This document shows, piece by piece, positions 1 to 8,461 of a stretch of 48,381 bases of DNA (position 1 is its first letter; every line of letters starts with the position of its first letter). The notes beneath the pieces were generated by a model. The model worked only from the letters and a program-made list of their open reading frames with translations, was not told the DNA's origin and did no database searches. Location of the stretch: NCBI RefSeq assembly GCF_001953885.1, contig NZ_MQUS01000049.1:1-48381 (forward strand), in the 5' to 3' direction. A program made the translations under genes and the position numbers. This stretch comes from Streptomyces sp. IMTB 2501. GTDB taxonomy: Bacteria; Actinomycetota; Actinomycetes; Streptomycetales; Streptomycetaceae.

Positions 1-27
1 CCGCCGACGCGCCCACCGCGTCGGCGG
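1..27. terminator. Perfect GC hairpin at the left edge
   Basis: An 11-bp arm (1-11) is exactly complementary to 17-27 with a 5-nt loop. There is no T-run, which is usual for streptomycete terminators. It probably ends a gene lying outside the window. Positions 28-194 hold no supportable gene. Confidence 0.6.
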
Positions 28-194
28 CCCGCCCAGCCGGGCGGTCGGTCCCCGAGACCGCCCCGCACGTACGTACCCCTCCGCACCGGTCCTTGCACAC
101 CGGTGCCCCTGTGCGTCACTCCCCGCGCGTCGGCCGCGTACCGGCGCCCCTGTCCTGATCCCCGTGCTGCCGTGCCCGAGTGAGGTGGTGTCCG

Positions 195-887
195 ATGGCA
201 GCAGATCCCTCCTCCCCGACCCCCGCGGAATCGCCGGGGGGCGGACGGAGTTCCGGCCGTGGGCGGATGACGCTGTGGGGCGCGGCGATCGTCCTCCTCG
301 TCGTCAGCGTGTTCGGCGGCCACCATGACTCGGACGACACGCCACGGACCTCCCGGGCCGTCGCGCCGAAGAGTCACCATCGTGCGGGCGTGAGCGCCCC
401 GTCCAAAGCCGAGACGCCCCCGGTGGCAAACGACCTGCCCAGATCCGAACCGACCCGTCTGCTCATTCCCAAGATCTCCGTGGACGCCCCCTTCACCACC
501 CTGGAGATGGACGACTCGCGTACGCTCCAGCCGCCACCGGCCGGTGACACCAACCTCGTCGGCTGGTACGCCAAGGGTGTCTCGCCGGGGGAGACCGGCA
601 CCGCGATCATCGCCGGGCACCTCGACACGACGACCTCCGCGGCCGTCTTCGCCAACCTCGACGCTCTGGCGCCCGGCGACGAGTTCACGGTGCAGCGCGC
701 CGACGGACGCGATGCCGACTTCGTCGTGGACGACGCCGAGACCTTCGCCAAGGACGGCTTCCCCAGCGAGCGCGTCTTCGCCGACGCCCAGCGGCCCGAG
801 GTCCGGCTGATCACCTGTGCGGGGCCGTACGACAAGGCGGCGAAGGACTACACCAACAACCTCGTGGTCTTCGCCCACCTGGAGTGA
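195..887 (+). CDS. Class F sortase-like membrane transpeptidase
   Basis: This 230-residue protein has a short basic N-terminus, one membrane segment (about residues 27-42, LWGAAIVLLVVSVFGG), a Ser/Pro/Thr-rich linker and a C-terminal sortase domain from about residue 85. Catalytic His142 lies in AGHLD and Cys208 in LITCAG, as in class F sortases, which act outside the membrane on Thr-containing sorting signals. The ATG at 195 is preferred over the in-frame GTG at 180 because GAGGTGG sits about 9 nt before it. Odd point: no Arg follows the Cys, only two Lys residues, whereas sortases normally use a downstream Arg. It stands alone and faces the esterase gene across a shared terminator. Sortase fold is confident; substrate unknown. 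Confidence 0.85.
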   Translation: MAADPSSPTPAESPGGGRSSGRGRMTLWGAAIVLLVVSVFGGHHDSDDTPRTSRAVAPKSHHRAGVSAPSKAETPPVANDLPRSEPTRLLIPKISVDAPFTTLEMDDSRTLQPPPAGDTNLVGWYAKGVSPGETGTAIIAGHLDTTTSAAVFANLDALAPGDEFTVQRADGRDADFVVDDAETFAKDGFPSERVFADAQRPEVRLITCAGPYDKAAKDYTNNLVVFAHLE

Positions 888-893
888 GCCGGT

Positions 894-925
894 CCGTACG
901 GGCCGGGTGAACCAGGCCCGTACGG
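894..925. terminator. Bidirectional terminator between convergent genes
   Basis: An 11-bp perfect stem (894-904 with 915-925, arm CCGTACGGGCC) and 10-nt loop fill the gap between the sortase stop and the convergent esterase stop, so it can serve both genes. Confidence 0.75.
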
Positions 926-926
926 C

Positions 927-2093
927 TCAGGCGGCGCCGTCCGCGAAGGGCCCGCCCGGAGTGAAGGCCAGCGCCGCGAACCGTTCGCCCATGCGACGGT
1001 GCGCGGCGGCGTCCGGGTGGAGGCCGTCCGGCAGCGGCAGCTCGCCGAAGTCGGCCGGACCGTACAGTTCACGGCCGTCGAGGTAGTGCAGGTGCGGGTC
1101 CTCGGCCGCCCGCTCGCGCACGATCCGGGTCAGCTCCTCCCGGATGACACCCAGGGTGAGTTTCCCGCTCGCCTTCTCCGCCGGGTCCCCGCTCGCCCGG
1201 AACAGCAGCCGGCCCTCCTGCAGGGCGGACACGTCCATGAGGGTGGGGCCCGGTGTGTCCTCGTGCATCGGGCACAGGATCGGCGAGACGACCAGCAACG
1301 GGACGTCGGGGTGCCCGTCGCGGATGGTGTCGAGGAAGCCGTGTACCGCGGGACCGAACGCGCGCAGCCGCATCAGATCGGCGTTGACCACGTTGATGCC
1401 GAGCTTGACGCTGATCAGGTCGGCGGGGGTGTCGCGCAGTGCACGCGCGATGAACGGGTCGAGCAGCGCGCTGCCGCCCAGCCCCACATTGATCAGCTCC
1501 GCCCCGCCGAGGGAGGCGGCCAGCGCCGGCCAGGTGGTGGTCGGGCTCGCGGCGACCGATCCGTGACTGATGGAACTGCCGTGGTGCAGCCACACCTTGC
1601 CGGGCCGGTCCGGTACGGGCTCGACGGGCGCGTCGGTGCGCAGGGCGACGAGTTCGGTCGTCTCGTCGTACGGCAGCCAGATCTCCACGACCTTGACGGT
1701 GTCGGGCAGCCCGGTGAAGCGCAGGGTGCCGACGGGGCCCGGCCGGTGCTCGGCGGAGCCGGTGGTCAGGTCGATCGTCAGCGTGTTGCCGCCGGCGACG
1801 TGGCCGCTGCCGGCCGGACGGCCGTCGACGACCAGGTCGTAACCGCCTTCCGGGCGGTGCGGCGCACCGACGTAGACCCGCTTGGTCGGCAAGGTGTCCA
1901 ACTCGACGGCGGTCGCGCGGGTGCGGAAGACCAGCCGTACGCCGGAGGTCTGGGACTCCACCATGGCCAGCTGCGGATCGGCGCACTGCGCGCGGGCGCG
2001 GGCCGGCAGCCGGTGCGGCAGCAGCCCAAGGGCGGTGCGTTCCAGTTCTAGGGCGCCGCGCAGGAGTTCGGGCGTGAGCGGGGTGGTGTGCAT
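927..2093 (-). CDS. SGNH/GDSL-family hydrolase, two-domain cytoplasmic type
   Basis: This 388-residue protein has an N-terminal beta-rich region of about 170 residues and a C-terminal SGNH hydrolase domain. The catalytic blocks can be read in order: HHGSSISHGS (nucleophile Ser block), NVGLGG (oxyanion Gly), KLGINVV (oxyanion Asn) and LPDGLHPD (Asp-x-x-His). The family cleaves esters or acyl groups, often from carbohydrates or lipids; the substrate here cannot be told. No signal peptide is seen, so it is likely cytoplasmic. The ATG at 2093 fits the start of similarity; a longer open frame upstream runs through the TetR gene in another frame and is a shadow. It lies 79 bp downstream of the TetR gene on the same strand and may be its target. 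Confidence 0.85.
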   Translation of the reverse strand: MHTTPLTPELLRGALELERTALGLLPHRLPARARAQCADPQLAMVESQTSGVRLVFRTRATAVELDTLPTKRVYVGAPHRPEGGYDLVVDGRPAGSGHVAGGNTLTIDLTTGSAEHRPGPVGTLRFTGLPDTVKVVEIWLPYDETTELVALRTDAPVEPVPDRPGKVWLHHGSSISHGSVAASPTTTWPALAASLGGAELINVGLGGSALLDPFIARALRDTPADLISVKLGINVVNADLMRLRAFGPAVHGFLDTIRDGHPDVPLLVVSPILCPMHEDTPGPTLMDVSALQEGRLLFRASGDPAEKASGKLTLGVIREELTRIVRERAAEDPHLHYLDGRELYGPADFGELPLPDGLHPDAAAHRRMGERFAALAFTPGGPFADGAA

Positions 2094-2149
2094 GGTGTGG
2101 GCCTGCGTTTCGAAGAGGTTGTGAGAAGGCGAGGAGCCGTACGGACAGG

Positions 2150-2170
2150 TCGTACGGAGACTTCGTACGA
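2150..2170. promoter_or_regulatory. Inverted repeat between TetR and esterase genes
   Basis: Arms TCGTACG and CGTACGA are separated by 7 nt, just after the TetR stop and about 60 bp before the esterase start. It could be an operator for the esterase gene or a weak terminator; the sequence does not decide. Confidence 0.35.
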
Positions 2171-2172
2171 GG

Positions 2173-2742
2173 TCAGGCGGTGGGCCACTCGCGCAGCAGG
2201 GAGTCGAGGGCGTCCAGGATCCGCGTCCAGGACTCCTGCGAGTCGGGGGCGCTGTGGCTGAACCCGCCGGCCAGCTCCAGGCTGACGTAGCCGTGGAAGA
2301 CGCTGCCGAGGAGCCGGACCGCATGGGTCTGGTCGGGCTCGGCCAGGTCGTAGCCGCGCAGGATCGCCCGGGTCATCTGCGCGTGCCGGCCGCCCGCGCT
2401 CGCGGCCGCCGCCTCGGGGTCGAGGGGGTGGCGGGTCGCCGCGTAGCGGCCCGGGTGGGCACGGGCGTAGTCGCGGTACACGTCGGCGAACGCGGTGAGG
2501 GCGTCCTTGCCGGCCCGGCCGGCGAGCGCGTCGGCGGCACGGTCGGCCAGCTCCTCCAGCGCGAGCAACGCGATCCGGGTCCTGAGGTCCTGGGAGTTCT
2601 TCAGGTGCGAGTACAGGCTCGCGACCTTGACGTCGAACCGCCGGGCCAGCGCGGACACGGTCACCTGCTCGAAGCCGACCTCGTCGGCCAGCTCGGCACC
2701 GGCCCGCACGAGACGGTCGGTGGTCAGACCTGCGCGTACCAT
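2173..2742 (-). CDS. TetR-family transcriptional regulator
   Basis: This is a 189-residue TetR regulator with an N-terminal helix-turn-helix (about residues 10-55, including TVSALARRFDVKVASLYSHL) and a C-terminal ligand domain resembling the WHG-type TetR C-terminal family. Two ATGs lie 6 nt apart (2748 and 2742); GGGAG ends 7 nt before the second but only 1 nt before the first, so 2742 is preferred. Two palindromes directly upstream suggest autoregulation. The neighbouring SGNH hydrolase gene downstream is the most likely target. The inducing ligand is unknown. Confidence 0.9.
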   Translation of the reverse strand: MVRAGLTTDRLVRAGAELADEVGFEQVTVSALARRFDVKVASLYSHLKNSQDLRTRIALLALEELADRAADALAGRAGKDALTAFADVYRDYARAHPGRYAATRHPLDPEAAAASAGGRHAQMTRAILRGYDLAEPDQTHAVRLLGSVFHGYVSLELAGGFSHSAPDSQESWTRILDALDSLLREWPTA

Positions 2743-2759
2743 GCTCATCTCCCATCTGC

Positions 2760-2794
2760 CATAATCGATTATGAGGCTTCCTAAAGCTTTTAGG
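2760..2794. promoter_or_regulatory. Two palindromes upstream of TetR (candidate operators)
   Basis: CATAATCGATTATG (2760-2773) is a perfect 14-bp palindrome, and CCTAAA/TTTAGG arms with a 3-nt spacer follow at 2780-2794. Both are AT-rich in a GC-rich genome and lie 18-52 bp upstream of the TetR start, where an autoregulatory operator and promoter would be. Confidence 0.6.
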
Positions 2795-2849
2795 CAAATA
2801 GTGGAGTGGTGCAGGACGTGATGCAGGGCCGCACGGGCGGTCGTCGAGG

Positions 2850-3857
2850 TCAGCCGGTCGTGGACTCGCGGATCACCAGGGAAAAGGGGCCGACGAACTC
2901 CTCCCGGTCCGCCGGAGGGCCCGCGCTGCCCAGGCGGGCGGCGAGCAGGGCGACGGCCCGCTCGGCCATCAGGTCGTGATCCGGATCCACGGTGGACAGT
3001 GACGGGACGAGGAACGCGCTCTCGTCGACATTGTCGAAACCGATCACCTTGACCCGCTCCGGCACCCGGACTCCCGCATCCGCCAGAGCGCGCAGCACCC
3101 CCATCGCCACGGTGTCCGTCACACAGAACACACCGTCGACGTCCAGCCCGCCCGCCACCATCGCCCGCGCCTGCCGGGCCCCCTCCGCCATGGTGAGCGC
3201 GGGCACGCACCGCACCAGCTGCGGGTCCTCGGGCAGACCGGCGGCGACGAGCGCCTGCCGGTAGCCGGCGTGCCGCAGGCTCGACACGTCGGCCTCGTCG
3301 CGCAGTTCCCCGCACACGACGGCCACCCGCCGGCAGCCCCGCTCGATCAGATGCCGGGTGGCGGCCGCCGACGCCTCGACGTTGGGCATGGCCACGTGGT
3401 CCACGGGTCCGCCGAAGATCCGCTCGCCGAGGATCACCACCGGGTGCTCCACTTTCAACGCCTCGACATCGGCCGGACCCATGCCGACGGTGCTGAGGAT
3501 CAGCCCGTCGTAGAGCCGGTTGCGGGACTGGGCCAGTGCCGCCAGCTCGTCCTCCCGGCGTGCCCCGGTCTGCTCGATGCTCACCCGCAGCCCGTGCCGG
3601 CCCGCCGCCGCGATGATCGCCGCCGCCAGCCGGCCGTAGTACGGGCGGTTCACCTCCGGTACCGCGAGGCCGATGGTGCCGGTGCGGCCCTTGCGAAGGT
3701 TGCGGGCCGCCACGTTGACCCGGTAGCCGAGCCGGGTCATCGCGGTCAGGACGCGTTCACGGGTGGCGGGGCGGACGTTGGGGTGGTCGTTGATGACGTT
3801 GGAGACCGTCATCGCCGACACACCGGCCGCCTTCGCCACGTCCTGGATGGTCGCCAC
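2850..3857 (-). CDS. LacI-family sugar-responsive repressor
   Basis: This 335-residue regulator has the LacI layout: N-terminal helix-turn-helix and hinge (ATIQDVAKAAGVSAMTVSNV at residues 2-21, then LGYRVNVAARNLR), followed by a periplasmic-binding-like sensor domain (TGTIGLAVPEVNRPYYGRL to the end). Two GTG codons 6 nt apart are possible; the one at 3857 has GGGA at a normal distance. It follows the GH27 gene by 49 bp on the same strand, so the GH51-GH27-LacI set looks like one autoregulated arabinose/galactose-oligosaccharide operon. The near-perfect operator candidate ahead of GH51 fits this. The ligand is inferred from neighbours, probably an arabinosyl or galactosyl sugar. Confidence 0.93.
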   Translation of the reverse strand: MATIQDVAKAAGVSAMTVSNVINDHPNVRPATRERVLTAMTRLGYRVNVAARNLRKGRTGTIGLAVPEVNRPYYGRLAAAIIAAAGRHGLRVSIEQTGARREDELAALAQSRNRLYDGLILSTVGMGPADVEALKVEHPVVILGERIFGGPVDHVAMPNVEASAAATRHLIERGCRRVAVVCGELRDEADVSSLRHAGYRQALVAAGLPEDPQLVRCVPALTMAEGARQARAMVAGGLDVDGVFCVTDTVAMGVLRALADAGVRVPERVKVIGFDNVDESAFLVPSLSTVDPDHDLMAERAVALLAARLGSAGPPADREEFVGPFSLVIRESTTG

Positions 3858-3906
3858 GTCCACTCCCGCCTGATGCCCGCCGCAGGACGCCGTCGTCCGC
3901 CGTCCG

Positions 3907-5199
3907 TCAGCCGCCTTGCGCAAGACGATAGAGCGCGGCGCCGTGGGCGGGCAGGTCGACGGCCAGGTGTCGGCCGTCGTGCACGCCATCGGTACGGGTC
4001 CACAGCTCCCGGACGTGGTCGGCGGCGCGGGCGCCGATCGAGCCGAGCGGCACCGCGTACCGGCGCGGCCCGTCGGCCAGCGAGAACACGGCGGCGTAAC
4101 GGGTACGACCGTCGGTGTCGCGGGCGGTCCAGAGCACCAGGTCGCCCTCGCGCAGCACCTCACGGTTGCCGGTGCTGTGCATGAGGACGGCCAACGCCTC
4201 GTCGTTGGTGAGGAGTTCAAGGGTCTCCGGCGGGCTGCTGGGCAGGTCGCCGCCCATCATCAGCGGGGAGCGGGCGATCAGCCACAGCGTGAGCAGGCTG
4301 ATCTGCTCGGGCCGGGTGAGCCGGGACAGCCGGTCCTCGCCGCGTTCGGCGCGGATGCCGACGCGGCCGAGCGGCAGCATGTCGGCGTCCGCCCAGCCGC
4401 CCTCGCCCTGCCAGGGAGCCCACCGGGCCATCCGGGCGAACTGCGCCTCGACGTCCTCCCACCGGTCCCACAGGTCGTCGCAGACCCGCCACATCGTGGC
4501 GTGCTCGCGCAGATGGTCCAGCCGGGCGAGGGAGACGTCGGTGCCGGGGGAGAGGCTCAGCTCGATCGGCCGGCCGCCGCGCTCGATCGCCCGCGCATAG
4601 GCGGCGATCTCCCGCTCGTGGTACGGGAAGAGCATGTCGTCGGCCTTGACGAAGTCCACGCCCCAGTCGGCGAATTGGGCGACCTGAGAGTCGTAGTAGG
4701 CCTGGGCGCCCGGATGGTCGTGGTTCAGGCCGTAGTTGTCGGAGTTCCAGGGGCATGCCGAGCCGGTGTCGGCGATCTCGTCCGCAGTGAAGTCCGTTCC
4801 AAGAACAGGCAGTTGAGCGGTGACGGCACGGCGCGGGATGCCGCGCATGATGTGCAGCCCGAAGCGCAGCCCGAGCGAGTGGATCCGCCGGGCCAGCGGA
4901 GCGAAGCCCGCCCCGCCTGCCGCGGAGGGGAACCGGCTCGGGGCCGGGAGCTGACGGCCGTACGCGTCCAGGACCAGCGGCGCGTCCGGGTTGTAGCCAT
5001 GCGCACGGGCTGTCGGCTCATACCACTGGATGTCCACCACCACCGTGTCCCAGCCGTGCGGGAGCAGACGGTCCCGCAGGAACACCGCGTTGGCGAGTAC
5101 CTCGTCCTCGGTGACGGTCGTGCCGTAGCAGTCCCAGCTGTTCCAGCCCATCGGGGGCCGCAGCCGCCGGTCGGGAAGGGGCCGTTGCTCGGTCGCCAT
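3907..5199 (-). CDS. GH27-family glycosidase (alpha-galactosidase or beta-L-arabinopyranosidase)
   Basis: This 430-residue enzyme has a clan-D TIM barrel from the N-terminus (PPMGWNSWDCYGTTVTEDEV) and a small C-terminal beta domain. FVKADDM carries the expected nucleophile Asp and VCDDLWDRW the acid/base Asp. No signal peptide is present, so imported oligosaccharides are the likely substrate. The start at 5199 lies 3 bp after the GH51 stop, indicating translational coupling. GH27 contains both alpha-galactosidases and beta-L-arabinopyranosidases; pairing with an arabinofuranosidase makes the second activity a real option, but motifs alone cannot choose. LacI follows in the same operon. Confidence 0.88.
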   Translation of the reverse strand: MATEQRPLPDRRLRPPMGWNSWDCYGTTVTEDEVLANAVFLRDRLLPHGWDTVVVDIQWYEPTARAHGYNPDAPLVLDAYGRQLPAPSRFPSAAGGAGFAPLARRIHSLGLRFGLHIMRGIPRRAVTAQLPVLGTDFTADEIADTGSACPWNSDNYGLNHDHPGAQAYYDSQVAQFADWGVDFVKADDMLFPYHEREIAAYARAIERGGRPIELSLSPGTDVSLARLDHLREHATMWRVCDDLWDRWEDVEAQFARMARWAPWQGEGGWADADMLPLGRVGIRAERGEDRLSRLTRPEQISLLTLWLIARSPLMMGGDLPSSPPETLELLTNDEALAVLMHSTGNREVLREGDLVLWTARDTDGRTRYAAVFSLADGPRRYAVPLGSIGARAADHVRELWTRTDGVHDGRHLAVDLPAHGAALYRLAQGG

Positions 5200-5202
5200 C
5201 TC

Positions 5203-6729
5203 TCAGCCCGCCACGGTCAGGGGTGCCTGGACAGTCACGAAGGAGTGCGGCGGCACGGTCAGCCCCAGCCCCCGGTCCGTCACCCGGACGGCGTCGAAGA
5301 GGCGCGGCGCCACCGCCTCAGGCGTCTGCGGGGTGTTGTGCGTCTGGAGCCGGTCCGCCGTGAGGATACGGGCCCGTGCCTCACCGGCCCGGCCGCCGCG
5401 CAGGTCCAGGGTCACCTCGGCGGGCTCCTCGGCGTCCAGGTTGCTCAGCGACACGAGGACCGACCCGTCCTTGACGCTCGCGGACACGGACACCGTCTCC
5501 AGTTCGGCGTCCCCGGCCCGGCGTCGTGCGTCGTCCGCGCGCAGATGGACGGGAAGCGAAGCGGCGTCCTGGTGGCCCTTGTTCATCTCGAAGACGTGAT
5601 ACGTCGGGGTCAGCACCAGCGCGTCCTCGTCGGTGAGCACCATGGCCTGCAGCACGTTGACGGTCTGCGCGATGTTGGCCATGACCAGACGGGCGGCGTG
5701 CCGGTGGAAGATGTCGAAGTGGACGCTCGCCACGAGTGCGTCCCGCAGCGTGTTGTGCTGGAACAGGAAACCCGGGTCGGTGCCCGGCTCCACGTCCCAC
5801 CAGGTGCCCCACTCGTCCAGCACGAGACCGACGGTGCGCCGGGGGTCGTAGCAGTCCATGACGGCGGAGTGACCGGTGAGGACGCGGTCGACCCGCTGGG
5901 CCGAGACGAGTGTGCGGTAGTAGTCGTCGGTGCCGAAGTCCGTGGCGCTGCCCTTGGCCTCCCAGGGGCCGGCCAGCGTGTAGTAGTGGACGGACAGGGC
6001 CTGGTAATAGGTGCGTGGAGTGGCCTCGCAGCCGAAGCAGTTGATCTGCCGCATCAGCGTCTCGGTCCACCGGTAGTCGTCGTCGGAGGCGCCCGAGGCG
6101 ATCCGGTACAGCTTGTTGTGGCCGTGGTCGCGGCAGTACGTCGCGTACTGGCGGGCGAGGTCCGCGAAGTACTCGGCGCGCATGTTGCCGCCACAGCCCC
6201 AGGTCTCGTTGCCGATGCCCCAGAACCGCACCCGCCACGGCTCCGCGCGTCCGTTCTCCCGGCGCAGCCGCGCCATCGGGCTGTCACCGTCCCGGGTGAG
6301 GTACTCGACCCACTCGCTCATCTCCCGGACGGTGCCGCTGCCCACGTTGCCGCTGATGTACGGCTCCGCGCCTAGCAGTTCGCACAGCGCCATGAACTCA
6401 TGGGTGCCGAAGTGGTTGTTCTCCTCCACGTCGCCCCAGTGGGTGTTGACCATCCGGGGGCGCCGTTCGCGCGGGCCGATGCCGTCCTGCCAGTGGTACT
6501 CGTCGGCGAAACAGCCGCCCGGCCAGCGGAGGTTGGGGATGTCCAGGGCCCGCAGGGCCGCGACGACGTCCAGACGGATGCCGCCCTCGTTCGGGACGGG
6601 GGAGTCCCCGCCGACCCAGAACCCACCGTAGACACAGCGGCCCAGATGCTCGGCGAAGTGCCCGTACAGGTGACGGCTGATGCGCGGTCCCTCGATGTCG
6701 AGGTTGATGATCGCGGTGGCGCGGGGCAC
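5203..6729 (-). CDS. GH51 alpha-L-arabinofuranosidase
   Basis: This 508-residue enzyme matches intracellular GH51 arabinofuranosidases in length and layout: a TIM barrel followed by a C-terminal jelly roll. Hallmarks are ISRHLYGHFAEHLGRCVYGG near the N-terminus, WPGGCFADEYHW, the acid/base Glu in GIGNETWGCGG and the nucleophile Glu in LVLDEWGTWWD. It releases terminal arabinofuranose from arabinoxylan or arabinan oligosaccharides in the cytoplasm. The GTG at 6729 is chosen because GGAGGA stands 5-6 nt upstream; the longer open frame has no such site. It is the first gene of the GH51-GH27-LacI operon. Confidence 0.95.
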   Translation of the reverse strand: MPRATAIINLDIEGPRISRHLYGHFAEHLGRCVYGGFWVGGDSPVPNEGGIRLDVVAALRALDIPNLRWPGGCFADEYHWQDGIGPRERRPRMVNTHWGDVEENNHFGTHEFMALCELLGAEPYISGNVGSGTVREMSEWVEYLTRDGDSPMARLRRENGRAEPWRVRFWGIGNETWGCGGNMRAEYFADLARQYATYCRDHGHNKLYRIASGASDDDYRWTETLMRQINCFGCEATPRTYYQALSVHYYTLAGPWEAKGSATDFGTDDYYRTLVSAQRVDRVLTGHSAVMDCYDPRRTVGLVLDEWGTWWDVEPGTDPGFLFQHNTLRDALVASVHFDIFHRHAARLVMANIAQTVNVLQAMVLTDEDALVLTPTYHVFEMNKGHQDAASLPVHLRADDARRRAGDAELETVSVSASVKDGSVLVSLSNLDAEEPAEVTLDLRGGRAGEARARILTADRLQTHNTPQTPEAVAPRLFDAVRVTDRGLGLTVPPHSFVTVQAPLTVAG

Positions 6730-6780
6730 GGATGTCCTCCGATCCGAGAGGAACCGAGATCGTTCTGACGACAGGACGAG

Positions 6781-6795
6781 ATCGTTTGTAACGAT
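6781..6795. promoter_or_regulatory. LacI-type operator upstream of the glycosidase operon
   Basis: ATCGTTTGTAACGAT is a perfect inverted repeat (6-bp arms, 3-nt centre) located 52 bp before the GH51 start. An imperfect partner, ATCGTT with ACGAC, lies at 6759-6772. Size and placement fit the LacI protein encoded at the end of the operon. Confidence 0.7.
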
Positions 6796-6867
6796 AAAAA
6801 GGTGGCAGCGCTCCACGGGTGGGTCAAGGGGGCCGGAATTGGTTCGCGCACCGGCGACCGGTCGCCC

Positions 6868-6880
6868 TAGCCTGCCCGCC
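6868..6880 (+). promoter_or_regulatory. -10 element of a probable leaderless proS transcript
   Basis: TAGCCT at 6868-6873 ends 7 nt before the proS ATG and no ribosome-binding site precedes that ATG, so transcription probably begins at the start codon itself. Leaderless mRNAs are common in actinobacteria. Confidence 0.5.
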
Positions 6881-8293
6881 ATGGCAAAGGCACCCGTGCT
6901 CACCCCCCGGGCGGACGACTTCCCGCGCTGGTACCAGGATCTGATCGCCAAGGCGGAGCTGGCCGACAACGGCCCGGTGCGCGGCACCATGGTCATCCGA
7001 CCGTACGGGTACGGCCTGTGGGAGCGGATGCAGCAGGAAATGGATGCCCGGATCAAGGACGCGGGCGCGCAGAACGCCTACTTCCCGCTCTTCATCCCGC
7101 AGTCGTATCTGACGAAGGAGGCCGAACACGTCGAGGGCTTCGCTCCCGAACTGGCCGTCGTCACCCACGGCGGCGGCAAGGAGCTGGAGGAGCCCGTCGT
7201 GGTCCGCCCCACCTCCGAGACGATCGTCAACGCATACTTCTCGAAGTGGGTGCAGAGCCACCGCGACCTGCCGCTGCTGATCAACCAGTGGGCGAACGTG
7301 GTGCGCTGGGAGCTGCGCCCGCGGGTGTTCCTCCGTACGACGGAATTCCTCTGGCAGGAGGGTCACACGGCCCACGCCACGTGCGAGGAGGCTCGCGACT
7401 ACGCCGCGCGCATCCACCGCGACGTGTACGCCGACTTCATGGAGAACGTCCTCGCCATGGACGTCGTACCGGGACGCAAGACGGCCAGGGAGCGGTTCGC
7501 CGGTGCGATCAACACGCTCACCCTGGAGGGCATGATGGGCGACGGCAAGGCCCTCCAGCTGGGCACCAGCCATGAACTGGGCCAGAACTTCGCCAAGGCC
7601 TTCCACACGCGGTACCTGTCGCAGGACGGCCGGCAGGAGTACGTCTGGCAGACCTCCTGGGGTTCCACCACCCGTTTGGTCGGCGCGCTGGTGATGATGC
7701 ACGGGGACGACGCCGGGCTGCGCGTACCGCCCCGGCTGGCCCCGGTGCAGGCGGTGGTCATCGCCGTCAAGGGCGACCCGGAGGTGCTGGCCGAGGTCCG
7801 CGCGATCGGCGAGCGGCTCACGGCGGCGGGAGTACGCGTCGAGGTCGACGACCGCACGGACGTGCCGTTCGGCCGGCGCGCGGTCGACTGGGAGCTGAAG
7901 GGCGTACCCGTACGGATCGAGGTGGGACCGCGCGACCTGGAGAACGGCACCGCCGTACTGGTCCGCCGGATCCCGGGCACGAAGGAGCCGGTCGCGGCGC
8001 AGGCGCTGGCCGCGCTGCTGCCCGGGGTGCTGGCGGACGACCAGGCCCTGCTGCTGGCCCAGTCCCGCCGGCGTCGCGAGGACCGCACGGCGGAGGCGAC
8101 CACGGTCGAGGAGGCCACGGAGGCCGCGACCACCGGCTGGGCCCGCATCCCCTGGGCGAAGCTCGGCCCCGAGGGCGAGACCGGACTCGCCGAACAGGGC
8201 ATGTCGGTACGGTGCCTGGTCGCGGCGGATGGCACGGTCCCGGAACGCGACGACCAGATGGGGAATGTGGCGATCGTGGCGCGGGCGTACTGA
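6881..8293 (+). CDS. proS: Prolyl-tRNA synthetase, archaeal/eukaryotic-like type
   Basis: This 470-residue class II synthetase charges tRNA-Pro. It starts directly with the catalytic core (DDFPRWYQDLIAKAELADNG) and lacks the editing insertion of the longer bacterial form. Motif 2 reads RWELRPRVFLRTTEFLWQEG and motif 3 STTRLVGALVMMHGDD. An anticodon-binding domain follows (APVQAVVIAVKGDPEVLAEV) and then a C-terminal domain ending in Tyr, as in archaeal-type enzymes. That last domain usually binds zinc through four Cys, but only one Cys is visible here, so the metal site looks lost. Streptomycetes normally carry a housekeeping ProRS elsewhere; this may be a second copy, which cannot be checked in the window. 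The ATG at 6881 is favoured by the upstream -10. Confidence 0.93.
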   Translation: MAKAPVLTPRADDFPRWYQDLIAKAELADNGPVRGTMVIRPYGYGLWERMQQEMDARIKDAGAQNAYFPLFIPQSYLTKEAEHVEGFAPELAVVTHGGGKELEEPVVVRPTSETIVNAYFSKWVQSHRDLPLLINQWANVVRWELRPRVFLRTTEFLWQEGHTAHATCEEARDYAARIHRDVYADFMENVLAMDVVPGRKTARERFAGAINTLTLEGMMGDGKALQLGTSHELGQNFAKAFHTRYLSQDGRQEYVWQTSWGSTTRLVGALVMMHGDDAGLRVPPRLAPVQAVVIAVKGDPEVLAEVRAIGERLTAAGVRVEVDDRTDVPFGRRAVDWELKGVPVRIEVGPRDLENGTAVLVRRIPGTKEPVAAQALAALLPGVLADDQALLLAQSRRRREDRTAEATTVEEATEAATTGWARIPWAKLGPEGETGLAEQGMSVRCLVAADGTVPERDDQMGNVAIVARAY

Positions 8294-8461
8294 CGGGCAC
8301 GCCTGCGGCCGGCGCGACTTTCACGACCGTGCACCCGCATACCCACTTTTTTGTGCGTACTTGGCAGCCGTGGCCGGGCGGGAGAGGCTTCTTGCGAGGC
8401 CAGGGACTCGGTGGCTCGGCGGCTCGGTGGCTCGGCGGGAGGAGGTGGCAGGAGAGCCGGG

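Noticed and set aside
3916..6375. An 819-codon open frame on the plus strand across the glycosidase genes
   Set aside because: It is the antisense shadow of GH27 and GH51; low-complexity Arg/Gly/Val composition and no domain.
8346..8352. T-run after proS as an intrinsic terminator
   Set aside because: Six T follow CAC but no stable hairpin with good pairing could be found immediately upstream on either strand.
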